Part shown: positions 49,383 to 60,062 of the stretch, piece after piece
Layout of the letters: each line of letters opens with the position of its first letter
Numbering within the stretch: the stretch's first letter is position 1
NCBI RefSeq assembly: GCF_965219715.1
Contig: NZ_OZ244785.1
Span: 3,596,001-3,660,000, forward strand
Source of the DNA: Bacterioplanoides sp965219715
GTDB lineage: Bacteria; Pseudomonadota; Gammaproteobacteria; Pseudomonadales; Oceanobacteraceae
Reading direction: 5' to 3'
DNA: 64,000 nt
The notes under the pieces: generated by a model
What the model saw: the letters and a program-made list of their open reading frames with translations, nothing else
Database searches by the model: none
What the model was told of the DNA's origin: nothing
Translations under genes and position numbers: made by a program

Positions 49383-51635
49383 TTAACGCTCAACCGGAAG
49401 AACATGCCAGCCCTGATTTCCTACCTTGTTTTCCCAATTGGCCAGGCGCACCAGGTTGTCGCGTGGATGATCCAGCACAACGTTGTGATTATTCTCCGGG
49501 AAAATGGATAACGCTTCGCGGGTGCGGGCATAACCACCCCAATACGGCATATTAATTTTCCAGCTCATGTTGGCGTGGTTGGCAATACAGTCCCAGATAT
49601 GTGGTTCGGTTTCTGCCCATAGCTGACCTTTATTATCGAGACAGGCGCCATGATTAGCTTTTAATTTGATTTGTCCGTTTTCTTCGAACCACAACATATT
49701 ATCGGCGTTGCCGGAAATGGTATGAGTACGGCAGTTTTTCGCTTTGATGTAGGCGGTTCGCCAGCCACCATCGGCTGTTAAGCAATGATGGTTGTGGTTT
49801 ACCAGAGCAAAGTACTGATGCTTATGGTCACGACTGGCATCCGTTACCTGATTTTCGCCGGTGCTGCTGACGGCAAAATGTTTTTCGAAAATCCACTTAC
49901 GATTGTTGTGTTCACTGCTGCGATTCCAGACGATTAACGGAGCGCCGGCCTGAGTGTCGTGGCTGTCGAGTGCGTTGGCGTCGGTATGAGACGGAACCAG
50001 CTGTTGGCCAATCACGTTAAATTGCAGATTCGGGTGAGGGTTACTCAAACAGGTATACACCTGCATACGATGACCGCTGTTGCCATTGCCCTGAGTATCC
50101 AGACAATAATTGCCTTTCATCGATTTAATGTAGCCGTTGTCCGGGTTGTAACTCCAGCGCTGCTCGATCGAAGCGTCACAATGTTGCATGTACACTTTGG
50201 TGCCATTGCTCAGGTGACCTTTACTCAGGCCGACACACAGCCCCGAGCCTTTATTAACAATGGCAAAACCAGGTTGACGGGTAACATCGTTAACAACGAC
50301 ATCACCGTTGTGGTCCAGCCCCAGTCCAGCTGCCAGCTTTACCGGGCCTTTTTTATAAATAAAACTACTGGACTCGGCGATGTCCTGTAATGAACGCGAC
50401 GGAATTGCGGTGAAGCTCAGTTCAATATCGGTGGCCACGCTTTCTGACGGGATATAGATGGCTTCGGGTTCGAAACGGAAGCCTTCTTTGAATGGACGGA
50501 TGGAAACGGTTTGACCATGCGGACGTGGAAAATCAAATTTCCCCGGCCCGTTTGGAGTAACAACGGTGCGGCCATGGTAACCGTTCCAGTCAAACCAGTT
50601 TTCACCATCGTTCAAATTCAGATTATCAAGACGTACCGAATAACCCACTTTGTTTAAAACGTTGCCGTCCGGATCTTTGACCTCACCATAAGCCGATGGC
50701 ACCTGATTAAGAATATTGGCGGCCCGCATTGCCGTCATATTCACACTGCGACGACTGGGGAAGTCGACATTTAAGTGGCTGATCCGGTGGCCTGCTTCAA
50801 TCCATTTCTCAATACTGTGACCAACTAACCGGGCGTGAATAAAATCAGCGTCACCGGTAGAGCCCCAGCCCGCCGCGTCGGCTAAAGCAAAAGCGTTAAA
50901 GCGAATAAAATCGACACCGTTGGGGTTGTCGATACGGTCGCCAAACGGGCCGCTGCGTTCGGTGTGTTTGGTGGAGGTGCCTGCCGTTTTCCAGCCCCAG
51001 GAATGACCTCGGGTACCGGAAACAAAAATCAGGCGTTTGCCCCGTGCCGCCAGTTCATTAATCGTGGGAGGGCGGGTTTCATAATCTTCGCGTTTATATA
51101 CGGCGTCGCCATAACCGAGTTTTTCCAGCTCCCGGAACATATATTCCTGACGTGCTTCAAATTCCTGCGGCGCTTCCCAGTGACCAAAGCCATCCATTTT
51201 AATAAAGATAACTTCGTTGCCGATACGACTCAGGCCATCGGTGATTTCTTTCAGAATATCTTTGAAATAATAGGAATTGCCGTCCAGCCATGGACGACCA
51301 TCACTGCCGTGATAAACGCACCAGCGATCGCCTTCCTGATACACATCGATTTCCAGAAAACGTAAGCCCATATCAATCTGCTCAGCGATGGAGCGGTGTA
51401 CGTTTTTATTGTCGCCTAATAAAAAATTATTGTCGGCACAGCTACTCGGGCTGGTGCCGCTGCGGTTAAAACTGTTGTGGCTGCCTGGCAGAGTAATCTG
51501 GTTAATCGGCTTGTCATGCAGGCTATCGGGAATACTGAACGTGTGGCTATCGGAGTAATCAAACGCGACGGCTGCAATACTACAGCCACTCAATGCAGCC
51601 AGCAGCGGTAGCTGCTTCAGAGAGGGGAACTTCAT
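49383..51635 (-). CDS. Secreted PI-PLC (X-domain) with ricin-type lectin domains
   Basis: 750 residues. The N-terminus has a lipobox-like LSGC (LAALSGCSIAAVAF), so it may be a lipoprotein; otherwise cleavage is after AVA. The PI-PLC X domain (about 35-320) has INQITLPGSHNSF with the first catalytic His, MGLRFLEIDVY, and VYHGSDGRPW with the second His. A beta-sandwich segment follows (330-430). Two ricin B-like trefoils (about 435-600 and 610-745) show repeated CLDTQGN/QxW patterns (SIEQRWSYNPDNGYIKS). It probably cleaves phosphatidylinositol or GPI-like lipids on bound host or algal glycans. The lipin-like gene lies upstream and divergent, so both concern phospholipid breakdown. Confidence 0.85.
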   Translation of the reverse strand: MKFPSLKQLPLLAALSGCSIAAVAFDYSDSHTFSIPDSLHDKPINQITLPGSHNSFNRSGTSPSSCADNNFLLGDNKNVHRSIAEQIDMGLRFLEIDVYQEGDRWCVYHGSDGRPWLDGNSYYFKDILKEITDGLSRIGNEVIFIKMDGFGHWEAPQEFEARQEYMFRELEKLGYGDAVYKREDYETRPPTINELAARGKRLIFVSGTRGHSWGWKTAGTSTKHTERSGPFGDRIDNPNGVDFIRFNAFALADAAGWGSTGDADFIHARLVGHSIEKWIEAGHRISHLNVDFPSRRSVNMTAMRAANILNQVPSAYGEVKDPDGNVLNKVGYSVRLDNLNLNDGENWFDWNGYHGRTVVTPNGPGKFDFPRPHGQTVSIRPFKEGFRFEPEAIYIPSESVATDIELSFTAIPSRSLQDIAESSSFIYKKGPVKLAAGLGLDHNGDVVVNDVTRQPGFAIVNKGSGLCVGLSKGHLSNGTKVYMQHCDASIEQRWSYNPDNGYIKSMKGNYCLDTQGNGNSGHRMQVYTCLSNPHPNLQFNVIGQQLVPSHTDANALDSHDTQAGAPLIVWNRSSEHNNRKWIFEKHFAVSSTGENQVTDASRDHKHQYFALVNHNHHCLTADGGWRTAYIKAKNCRTHTISGNADNMLWFEENGQIKLKANHGACLDNKGQLWAETEPHIWDCIANHANMSWKINMPYWGGYARTREALSIFPENNHNVVLDHPRDNLVRLANWENKVGNQGWHVLPVER

Positions 51636-52021
51636 AAATCACCTGTTGTTATTTTGTTATGGCTGCGCCAAGGGTAGCTCTCCGGGTGTATCGAACGGAG
51701 TGCAGATCAGTCCGCTTTTCGGTGGCGGAACAACAGGTTTTAACCGGGGTTGCGGGTTTGTTGTGTCAGTGGCTTATCTAAACAGCTCATTACTGCATAA
51801 GTCAGCGATGCTTCATTAACAACTTGGCTCAATTGGATGCGACGCAACGGGATAACTTTACGCTGTTTTGGCGCGATCGTTCCTATCTGAGAATGATTTT
51901 TATTGACAGAATGTCGGCCGAACCACAAAACAGTCATGTAACTGTCACAACAATAAAGATAATAACGGTTCACGAAAAAGCGCCAAACCAACCGTTCGAC
52001 AACAACAACCCGAGGTTTTTT

Positions 52022-53071
52022 ATGCGTGTTCCATCTCTCACCCAAACAACACTGGCTGCCGCTCTGACACTGGCAGCAAGCAGCAGCTTTGCCATGTCTG
52101 ATCCGAAAGCCGTTGATGATATTTCCGGCGATGATATCGATATCGTACTGGACGGCGTGGTTAACTGTACCGACTTCGATGCTGGTCAGAATCCGGCGGC
52201 ATTCCAGTTTCCGGCGAAACAGAGCTTCGATCATTTCAGCAGCCGTATTACGGCGCGCAGCACCCCGTATCACATGGGCCACGACCGTGTGACCAAAGCC
52301 GGTGAAGCGGTAACCGTTACCGGTAAGTTCGATTATGGCGCCATCCTGCACAAAGATCTGGAAGACGAAAAAGTACGTGCTTACCTCAGTGGCACAGGCA
52401 AAGACGGCTGGGATTACCTGGGCGAGTTCACCACCAACAGCGATGGCAAAATCTTCGTACCGGTGGACGGTCAGCAGGAAGGCCAGTACGTATTACGTAT
52501 GGTAGTGATGGGTGATCTGACCTACGCCGATGCCTATATCACTGCGATTGAGCCAGGCAAAAAAGCCGTGGTATTTGATATCGATGAAACTCTGACCAAA
52601 AGTGATCTGGAACAGATTCTCGATTACACCGGTATCGAAGCTGCCGAAGCACGCCCGGCTGCGGGTCAGTTAGTTCAGGAATATCTGGATCGTGGTTACC
52701 ATCCGGTATTTATTACTGCGCGTAGCTACTGGTACGCCAAAGACAGCCGTCGCTGGTTACGCGACACCCTGAATCTGCCGGACTTCACTCTGCGTACCAC
52801 ATTGGCCAACGAACAGGGCCTGTTTGAAACGGCACAATATAAAACCGAAGTGATGAATGAAATGAAGGCTGCGGGCCTTGAGTTCTTCCGCGCTTACGGT
52901 AACGCCGATACCGATGCCGAAGCCTTCAACAATGCTGGCATTCCGCTATCACAGACTTACATCATCGGTGACAAAGCCGGTATCAACGGCACTCAGCCAA
53001 TCACGACCGAAGGTTATGAGCAGCACATCTCTGATGTTGTTCTGAGCACGCCACACAGCGGTTGTAACTAA
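52022..53071 (+). CDS. Lipin/LNS2-like HAD phosphatase (phosphatidate phosphatase candidate), exported
   Basis: 349 residues from ATG 52022; an open frame extends to 51824, but the signal peptide (MRVPSLTQTTLAAALTLAASSSFAM) begins here. The HAD motif I is KKAVVFDIDETLTKSD (DxDxT, with both Asp), motif II is in VFITARSYWYAKDSRRWL, and IIGDKAGINGT supplies motif III/IV. The order matches the LNS2 domain of lipin/Smp2 and bacterial relatives, which remove phosphate from phosphatidate. The N-terminal 140 residues form an Ig-like or beta-sandwich domain. It is exported, unlike eukaryotic lipins. It is divergent from the PI-PLC gene. A strong terminator follows. Confidence 0.82.
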   Translation: MRVPSLTQTTLAAALTLAASSSFAMSDPKAVDDISGDDIDIVLDGVVNCTDFDAGQNPAAFQFPAKQSFDHFSSRITARSTPYHMGHDRVTKAGEAVTVTGKFDYGAILHKDLEDEKVRAYLSGTGKDGWDYLGEFTTNSDGKIFVPVDGQQEGQYVLRMVVMGDLTYADAYITAIEPGKKAVVFDIDETLTKSDLEQILDYTGIEAAEARPAAGQLVQEYLDRGYHPVFITARSYWYAKDSRRWLRDTLNLPDFTLRTTLANEQGLFETAQYKTEVMNEMKAAGLEFFRAYGNADTDAEAFNNAGIPLSQTYIIGDKAGINGTQPITTEGYEQHISDVVLSTPHSGCN

Positions 53072-53109
53072 CTTCTCTTCAGCTTTCCCGGAAAGCGGTT
53101 GCACATCAG

Positions 53110-53157
53110 CCCCGGCTGACCTCGCCATTTAATGGCCTGGTCAGCCGGGGTTTTTTT
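53110..53157 (+). terminator. Intrinsic terminator after the lipin-like gene
   Basis: CCCCGGCTGACC (53110-53121) pairs with GGTCAGCCGGGG (53139-53150); an inner GCCATT/AATGGC pair extends it, and seven T follow. It isolates the lipin-like gene from the zinc module. Confidence 0.92.
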
Positions 53158-53173
53158 GTGCGATTGGATCTGG

Positions 53174-53204
53174 ATAGTAAATGTTATAATATAACATTTA
53201 CTAT
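53174..53204. promoter_or_regulatory. Zur box upstream of the COG0523 gene
   Basis: A perfect palindrome of 31 bp (15-base arms around A 53189), with core ATGTTATA-A-TATAACAT that matches the gammaproteobacterial Zur consensus. It covers the promoter, ending 24 bases before the start codon, so zinc-loaded Zur would repress the gene when zinc is sufficient. Confidence 0.88.
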
Positions 53205-53228
53205 AAGATAAGCTTGAAGAGAACGATG

Positions 53229-54437
<1,209 letters not shown>

Positions 54438-54500
54438 GGTCAGCCTTGGCTCTGAACAGGTTTTGTTCGTTTTTTGTGCGTAATAACTTGTCAATGAGTG

Positions 54501-54521
54501 TATTGTTATAATATAACTTGC
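54501..54521. promoter_or_regulatory. Second Zur box, upstream of the ZnuD-like receptor
   Basis: TGTTATAATATAAC core at 54504-54517 (GTTATA-A-TATAAC centred on 54511), the same core as the first box, with weaker outer arms (TAT...TTGC). It lies about 55 bases before the receptor start. Probably a weaker Zur site that lets the receptor and lipoprotein respond to zinc as well. Confidence 0.75.
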
Positions 54522-54573
54522 ACGCTTCGACATCCGGGACAGTTGCCCGGATTATTTTTATGGTTTTATTGTT

Positions 54574-56658
54574 ATGTTATATCGTATTTTTCTTGCTGGC
54601 GCAGTTGCGGCAGGCACGGCTTCACAGGCGTCCGCTGTTGAACTCGATACCGTGGTTGTCAGCTCAGGTGATGATTCATCGTTAGCGGATGTTGCTCAGC
54701 CAGTGCTGGTTCTGGATCAGCAGGCGCTGGCGAAGAATCCCGGTGACACACTGGGTACTTTGCTGGAGCAGCAGCCGGGTATCAGCAATGCTTCATTCGG
54801 CCCGGGTGTCGGTCGCCCGGTTTTGCGCGGCATGAGTGGTAGCCGGGTAAAAATGATGATCAATGGCCATGACAGTGCTGATTTATCGGCGATGAGTTCT
54901 GACCATGCACCGATGGCTGAAGCTGCAAACGCCAGCCAGGTTGAAGTGATTCAGGGCCCAGCGACCTTGCTGTTTGGTGGAGGTGCGATTGGTGGTGTGG
55001 TTAATGTGATCGACAACAAGATTGCCCGCCAGCCAGTGAACAAAACGGAAGGGCGGGTCAGCGCCAAAGTTGATAGCAATGCATCGTCTCGTCAGCTGAA
55101 TGCCGAGCTAAACGGTGGTAACGGCGAATTTGCCTGGCACATCAGCGGCTTTGATAAATCGACCGATGATTACAAGGCTGCAGACTCAAAAACCGTTAAT
55201 AACAGCGATACTTCGGGCAAAGGCTTCAGTTTGGGTGTCAGTCGTACTTCAGCTGAGACAGGTTTTATTGGCTTCAGTGTTTCCCAAAGCGAATACGATT
55301 ATGGCGTGCCTAACGAAAAGGATGAGCAAACCCGTGTTCGTCCGGAACAAATTCGCTATGACCTGAAATCGTCCTGGTTGAATCCATTCGCTGGCATTAT
55401 CAGCTGGGACAACGAACTCTCATTTAATGACTATGAACACGATGAGCTGACGAAACCAACGGTTGAAGGTCTGTTTGATCAGGAAACCTGGGAGTACAAC
55501 AGCCGTCTTCGTCATCAGGCTATTTGGGGCTGGCAGGGACATCTGGGGCTGCACCTCAGTCAGCAGCTGATGCAGTTGTGTCACGACCACGCTGGTTGTT
55601 CAAAAATTCCTGACTACAGCAGCCAGAGCTGGAACGGTTTTAAAGGTGGTGCGTTCACCCAACGTGGTGGTTTTGAGTTTGCTCACAACACTCCGATGCC
55701 GGAAACCAAAACCACCGATATTGGTTATTTCCTGGTAGAAAAGCGCGACTGGCAGAACGACTCACTGGGTAACGGTAATTTTGAGCTGGGTGCGCGGGTG
55801 GATTTCCGCACTATCGCGTCGGATCCTAAAACCATTGCGCCATCGAGCCGCCAGGATGAAAGTTACTACGACGATAAATACTTCGCGCCACTGACTCTGT
55901 CGTTTGCGTCGACCTGGAATATTTCACCACAACAGCGTTGGGCGATCAGCGTGGCACGTGCCCAGCGTGCGCCGGATGCTCAGGAAATGTTCTGGAACGG
56001 CGACCATCACGCTACCTTCTCTTATCAGCTGGATAACCCTGAATTGAAGGAAGAAACGGCTTACACCCTGGATATCAACTGGACCTACGCCAGCGAGCAG
56101 TTATTTACCCTCATCTCGGCTTATCGCTATCAATTCGATGATTACATTTATAACGATTTAAAAGCGGTTAAAGACCCTTATCACGGTAATGCCGTTTACC
56201 GCTACGAACAGGCGGATGCAGAGTTCTACGGCGGTGAGATCACTTCCGAATACGCTCTGACAGAACAATGGCACGTGCTGGTTCAGGCGGATTATGTGTC
56301 TGCGCAGCTAACCAAAGCCGTGGCTGGCAGTTCGAATAAAAACCTGCCGCGTACGCCACCGGCGACTGCGTTGTTGCAATTGGGCTGGCACCACAATCAA
56401 TGGCAGGCAGAAGTTGAAAACCGCTGGTCGCTGGCACAAAACAAAACCGCAGCGGAAGAAACCGCAGCAGCTGCTTATCAGCATGTTAATGCCCGGGTTA
56501 ATTACAGCATGATGCTGGCAACCGATTATGAGTGGCAGCTTGGCCTGCAGGTAACCAATTTATTTGATGCACCGGGACGCAATCACGTTTCTTACCTGAA
56601 ACAGTTTGCGCCACTACCGGGACGCAACATCAGTTTATCGACATCGATACAGTTTTAA
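54574..56658 (+). CDS. znuD: TonB-dependent zinc receptor, ZnuD-like
   Basis: 694 residues. A signal peptide (LYRIFLAGAVAAGTASQASA) leads to a TonB box (LDTVVVSSG) and plug domain (VLDQQALAKNPGDTLGTLLEQQPGIS, then SSDHAPMAEAANASQVEVIQGPATLLFGGGAIGGVVNV); the last segment is characteristic of ZnuD-type receptors. The barrel follows, with a Cys-His loop (QLCHDHAGCSKIPDYS) that could hold zinc and a final Phe (STSIQF). It imports zinc across the outer membrane with energy from TonB-ExbBD. A Zur box lies upstream, and the AztD-like gene follows by 20 bases, probably in one operon. No inner-membrane Znu ABC genes are in the window. Confidence 0.88.
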   Translation: MLYRIFLAGAVAAGTASQASAVELDTVVVSSGDDSSLADVAQPVLVLDQQALAKNPGDTLGTLLEQQPGISNASFGPGVGRPVLRGMSGSRVKMMINGHDSADLSAMSSDHAPMAEAANASQVEVIQGPATLLFGGGAIGGVVNVIDNKIARQPVNKTEGRVSAKVDSNASSRQLNAELNGGNGEFAWHISGFDKSTDDYKAADSKTVNNSDTSGKGFSLGVSRTSAETGFIGFSVSQSEYDYGVPNEKDEQTRVRPEQIRYDLKSSWLNPFAGIISWDNELSFNDYEHDELTKPTVEGLFDQETWEYNSRLRHQAIWGWQGHLGLHLSQQLMQLCHDHAGCSKIPDYSSQSWNGFKGGAFTQRGGFEFAHNTPMPETKTTDIGYFLVEKRDWQNDSLGNGNFELGARVDFRTIASDPKTIAPSSRQDESYYDDKYFAPLTLSFASTWNISPQQRWAISVARAQRAPDAQEMFWNGDHHATFSYQLDNPELKEETAYTLDINWTYASEQLFTLISAYRYQFDDYIYNDLKAVKDPYHGNAVYRYEQADAEFYGGEITSEYALTEQWHVLVQADYVSAQLTKAVAGSSNKNLPRTPPATALLQLGWHHNQWQAEVENRWSLAQNKTAAEETAAAAYQHVNARVNYSMMLATDYEWQLGLQVTNLFDAPGRNHVSYLKQFAPLPGRNISLSTSIQF

Positions 56659-56678
56659 CTCACCCGTTGGAGAAATTT

Positions 56679-58064
56679 ATGCAATTTAAAAAATCCGTTT
56701 TATCAGCACTGGTGCTGACTGCGGCATTAACCGGCTGTAAAGACAGCAGTGATAACAAACCTGCGCAGACTCGTGAAGGTGTCGAAACTTCCGGTCGTTT
56801 ACTGGTTGCAGATGCAGAAAACGCAACGGTGTCGGTGATTAATCCAAAAGGCGGCAGTGTGCTGGAAACCATTACGCTGAACTCTGCTGCGAAAGCACTG
56901 AATGCCTCACCTCAATACCGTTATGGTCTGGTTAGCCAGGATGACCAGGTTCAGATTATTGATGGCGGTTTATATCTGGTTCCTCACGATGATCACTTTG
57001 ATTTGAGTGAAAACGACCCGCAATTAATCAACAAAACCCTGACGGGTACCAATCCAACGCATTTTCGTCATAACGAAAAATACGCGGCATATTTCTTTGA
57101 TGGTGTGAAAGGTACTGCGTCGAAAGTTATTACCCTGGACGACGAAGCCATTGGTCATAACGAAGAGCGTGAGCTGCAGTTAAACAACAATATGCACGGT
57201 ACCGCCGAGCCTCGTGGTGACTTCGTTCTGACCACCTACCGTGCTCCGGAAGCGGCTGATAATGATGTTTTGCCATCTGCAGTTGAGCTGTATCACTTCC
57301 ACGATAACGCTTTCGAAAAAGAAGAGTTAGCAAACGCAAACTGTGACAAGTTACACGGCAGCTTCTCCACTGAAGAAGCCAGCGTATTTGGCTGTGCTGA
57401 TAGCGTTCTGGTTGTTAAACAGTCTGGTGAAAACTTCACTGCCTCGAACATTGCCAATCCGGCAGGTATGACTGGCCGCATCGGTAGCTTTACCGGTCAT
57501 GCCGATGGTCACGTTGTCGCGGGCTGGGCTTCAAGCGCGTTGTACGCTATCCATCTGGAAGACAACGAAATTGAGCTGGTGGACTGGAGCGAAGGCGAAG
57601 GTGCGAAAAAACACGCCGCCATCATGGACGACGAAGGCAAAGCGATGCTGGTACTGGATGACACCGGTACGCTGCACGTTCTGTCGGTTCATGAAGAGCA
57701 CGATCATGAAGGTGAAGCCAAAGCAGAAACCAAAGCCGCAGCTGCTGAAGAAAGTGAAGAGGAGCATGCGTTTGAGCGTACTGCCAAAATTAAAGTTCTG
57801 GAAACCATTCCTGAATTCACAGGCCACGATAGCGTACAAATGGCGGTAAGCCCGGACAGCGACGAAGTATTCGTGGTTGATGCTGTTGCGAAGCAGATCG
57901 TTGTGGTGGATTTAGCGGAAAAAGAAGTGAAAGAGCGTATTGCACTGACATTCAAACCGTCAAAACTGGCCTGGGTTGGTGCTGCGGGCGAACATCAGGA
58001 TCATGGTGAAGATGGCCACAATCACAAAGAAGGCGAGTCTCACGATCATAAAGAAGGTGAATGA
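56679..58064 (+). CDS. His-rich beta-propeller lipoprotein, AztD-like zinc-binding protein
   Basis: 461 residues from ATG 56679 with GGAG seven bases before; an in-frame TTG at 56667 is less likely. A lipobox (LTAALTGCKDSS) anchors it. Repeated YVTN-type blades (RLLVADAENATVSVINPKGG, VFVVDAVAKQIVVVDLAEK) make a beta-propeller, and two histidine/acid-rich runs (HEEHDHEGEAK near residue 340; the C-terminal HQDHGEDGHNHKEGESHDHKE) can bind zinc. The layout is like AztD, a periplasmic zinc chaperone of AztABCD systems; here it would work with the ZnuD-like receptor. Cys pairs (ANCDKLHG ... VFGCADS) may be structural. It ends at a strong terminator. Confidence 0.7.
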   Translation: MQFKKSVLSALVLTAALTGCKDSSDNKPAQTREGVETSGRLLVADAENATVSVINPKGGSVLETITLNSAAKALNASPQYRYGLVSQDDQVQIIDGGLYLVPHDDHFDLSENDPQLINKTLTGTNPTHFRHNEKYAAYFFDGVKGTASKVITLDDEAIGHNEERELQLNNNMHGTAEPRGDFVLTTYRAPEAADNDVLPSAVELYHFHDNAFEKEELANANCDKLHGSFSTEEASVFGCADSVLVVKQSGENFTASNIANPAGMTGRIGSFTGHADGHVVAGWASSALYAIHLEDNEIELVDWSEGEGAKKHAAIMDDEGKAMLVLDDTGTLHVLSVHEEHDHEGEAKAETKAAAAEESEEEHAFERTAKIKVLETIPEFTGHDSVQMAVSPDSDEVFVVDAVAKQIVVVDLAEKEVKERIALTFKPSKLAWVGAAGEHQDHGEDGHNHKEGESHDHKEGE

Positions 58065-58135
58065 TTCAGTTCTGACATGACTTTTCAGAGTCAGTGATCA
58101 GGATATTTGTTTGGCGAGGTCCTGATCATTCTTTG

Positions 58136-58168
58136 CCGCGATACCGATTCGGTATCGCGGTTTTTTTA
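58136..58168 (+). terminator. Intrinsic terminator after the zinc module
   Basis: CCGCGATACCG (58136-58146), loop ATT, CGGTATCGCGG (58150-58160), then seven T. A second, weaker inverted repeat TGATCAGGA/TCCTGATCA (58096-58128) lies just before it. Confidence 0.93.
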
Positions 58169-58216
58169 TGGCTGAAAGAAAGCATGACCAACCACCAGAT
58201 GGGCTGGAAAGTTAAT

Positions 58217-58972
58217 TTATTTCTTCAGTTCGGCCAGGCGTCCGGAGGCTTGCAGACGTTTCATACCTTCATCAAAGCGTTGCTTGAAGCGGATGCTTTG
58301 TGGTGTTTTTTTCGAGATTAACAAGTAGAGCTCGGCAACGTAGAGTGGCTCTTCGATATAACCGAACTGATTTTGTTGCAGTGGAAAGTGTTGCTTTAGG
58401 ATGTGTCTGGCAACCGTTAAATCAATGGGGAAAAAGTCGATCTGCTTTTTCAGCAGGAACCGAAAACCAAGCTTGTCTTCGTTGTAACGACGAATCAGAA
58501 AGTGGCCCTCTTTTTCTTTGTTATCGAATTTTTCACCGTATTCATAACCCAGAGTACCGCCGACACGATATGGCTTAAGCAGATTCTCGCGCCAGACTTC
58601 TCCCCACTTCAGTGGCGAATCTTTGTGATAAAAAAGCACTGTTGTTTCGGTTGAGATGGGTTGTTCAGAAAACCAGAAATCCTGTTTGCGCTCTTCGGTG
58701 ATTGCCCAACCCAGTGATGCATCGAGTTCACCAGCTCTTGCTGCTTCGAGTGCCCGGCTCCACGGCAGAAACTCGTATTTCACCGTTACACCAACTTGTT
58801 CAAAGGCTTCGCTGACGATCTGAGAAGTGACGCCGTAGTGAGGCAGTTGTTGCGAGATATAGGGTGGCCACTCACCGCTGCTGATGGTGATCACGTCCTG
58901 TGCCTGGCTTGATGGTGTCAGCAGCCACAGGCTGAGAAACAGAAAGCTGATACTTCTTTTTATGCTCTGCAT
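58217..58972 (-). CDS. Periplasmic solute-binding protein family 3 (amino-acid-binding-like)
   Basis: 251 residues with a signal peptide (ISFLFLSLWLLTPSSQAQD). The mature protein has the SBP_bac_3 pattern: VITISSGEWPPYI at the start, GVTSQIVSEAFEQVGVTVKYEFLPWSRALEAARAGELDASLGWA in lobe I, and the hinge and lobe II through FEEGMKRLQ-like FDEGMKRLQASGRLAELKK. Members bind amino acids or similar small solutes. No permease or ATPase gene is adjacent, and many such solitary proteins act as sensors or as orphan receptors. It is convergent with the zinc lipoprotein. Confidence 0.85.
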   Translation of the reverse strand: MQSIKRSISFLFLSLWLLTPSSQAQDVITISSGEWPPYISQQLPHYGVTSQIVSEAFEQVGVTVKYEFLPWSRALEAARAGELDASLGWAITEERKQDFWFSEQPISTETTVLFYHKDSPLKWGEVWRENLLKPYRVGGTLGYEYGEKFDNKEKEGHFLIRRYNEDKLGFRFLLKKQIDFFPIDLTVARHILKQHFPLQQNQFGYIEEPLYVAELYLLISKKTPQSIRFKQRFDEGMKRLQASGRLAELKK

Positions 58973-59043
58973 GGAAAAACCTGATCCGACCTGTGTTTTA
59001 ACGCTAGATCAGGTGGCTGTTCTGTGCAAAACATTGGTGCAGG

Positions 59044-60060
59044 TCAGAACTGTCTTGCCCGCTCAATACGTTCCTGTGTGTCTGGATGTGAGCTCAGATA
59101 GTCGAGCCACTCCGATTCAGGCAAATCAGTTTCGTGTGCTTGCTGTAACCGCTCCATCGCTTCAGCAAATAATTCCGGACTCATTCCCAGTGCGGTTAAT
59201 TGCTTAAAGGCGTAGGTATCAGCCTCACTTTCCATATCCCGAGAGAAAGCGCTTTGCATCAGTGCGGTACCTGTACCTAATACAACTTCACCCGCGCCTT
59301 CGATGTCGCCAAACATCATGGCAAACAATACACTGGTTGCGACGGATTGGGTGGCCAGTTTCATGCCGTGCTGATGATGTACATGGCCGATTTCATGCAG
59401 CAATACTGATGTAAGCACATCGGGCTTGTCTGCTGTCAGTTCGACAATCTGATCGGTGATGATAACGGTGCCGTCGGGTAGGGCAAAGGCATTTGGGCCG
59501 GCGGAAAAAGAGCGGAACTTCAGTGTGTACTGGTCAGGTGGCAGGGCCAGCTGATTAAGAACCTGGTTCCATTGATCAGTAATAGCTTTTTGACGTTCAT
59601 TACTGAGCTTTGATTCATCCAGATGAATTTTATCAATTACCGCCAGCGTCTGCTCTGATAACTCAGCAACAACGCGGTCTGGAATAAGCGGTACAACAGC
59701 TTCACTCGCGCCTGGGATAACTTTATTAATCATCAGCCAGACAAAACCTGGTACCAGAATGAGTGCGATAACAACCGTTAACCAGTTGCGCTCCAGTAAT
59801 TCTGGAATGCGTTGTCCGCTTTTTTGCGCAGACCAGCGGAATTGAGGGTTATCGGGTATAAAGCGATCGTTATTATTAAAGATCAGATCAACAGGTAATC
59901 CTGGAATCGCGTCGCTGAATTTTGCTTGTTCATTCAGGCATTGATTCAGGTGCTCACCTTCATTGGATTGAATACTGATATGGTCATCAGAGATAAAAGC
60001 GGTGGCAGCAAGGCTTCGTGCCTCGCCACCCCACTGATACATTCCCGTGATCTGTTTCAT
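59044..60060 (-). CDS. M48-family metalloprotease membrane protein
   Basis: 338 residues. The N-terminal 100 residues are soluble and of unknown fold; one membrane helix follows (WLTVVIALILVPGFVWLMI), then the M48 domain: LTSVLLHEIGHVHHQHG with the HExxH zinc motif near residue 222 and ESEADTYAFKQLTALG with the third ligand Glu. It thus resembles HtpX/BepA-type zinc proteases with an added N-terminal part. The start codon lies two bases after the stop of the DUF898 gene, so the two genes are cotranscribed, a pairing that recurs in bacteria. Targets are unknown but probably in or near the membrane. Confidence 0.88.
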   Translation of the reverse strand: MKQITGMYQWGGEARSLAATAFISDDHISIQSNEGEHLNQCLNEQAKFSDAIPGLPVDLIFNNNDRFIPDNPQFRWSAQKSGQRIPELLERNWLTVVIALILVPGFVWLMINKVIPGASEAVVPLIPDRVVAELSEQTLAVIDKIHLDESKLSNERQKAITDQWNQVLNQLALPPDQYTLKFRSFSAGPNAFALPDGTVIITDQIVELTADKPDVLTSVLLHEIGHVHHQHGMKLATQSVATSVLFAMMFGDIEGAGEVVLGTGTALMQSAFSRDMESEADTYAFKQLTALGMSPELFAEAMERLQQAHETDLPESEWLDYLSSHPDTQERIERARQF

Positions 60061-60062
60061 AA

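Noticed and set aside
51740..52351. A 203-codon minus-strand open frame
   Set aside because: It runs antisense through the signal peptide and N-terminal domain of the lipin-like gene, has no SD or family-like features, and ends in intergenic DNA. It is a shadow frame.
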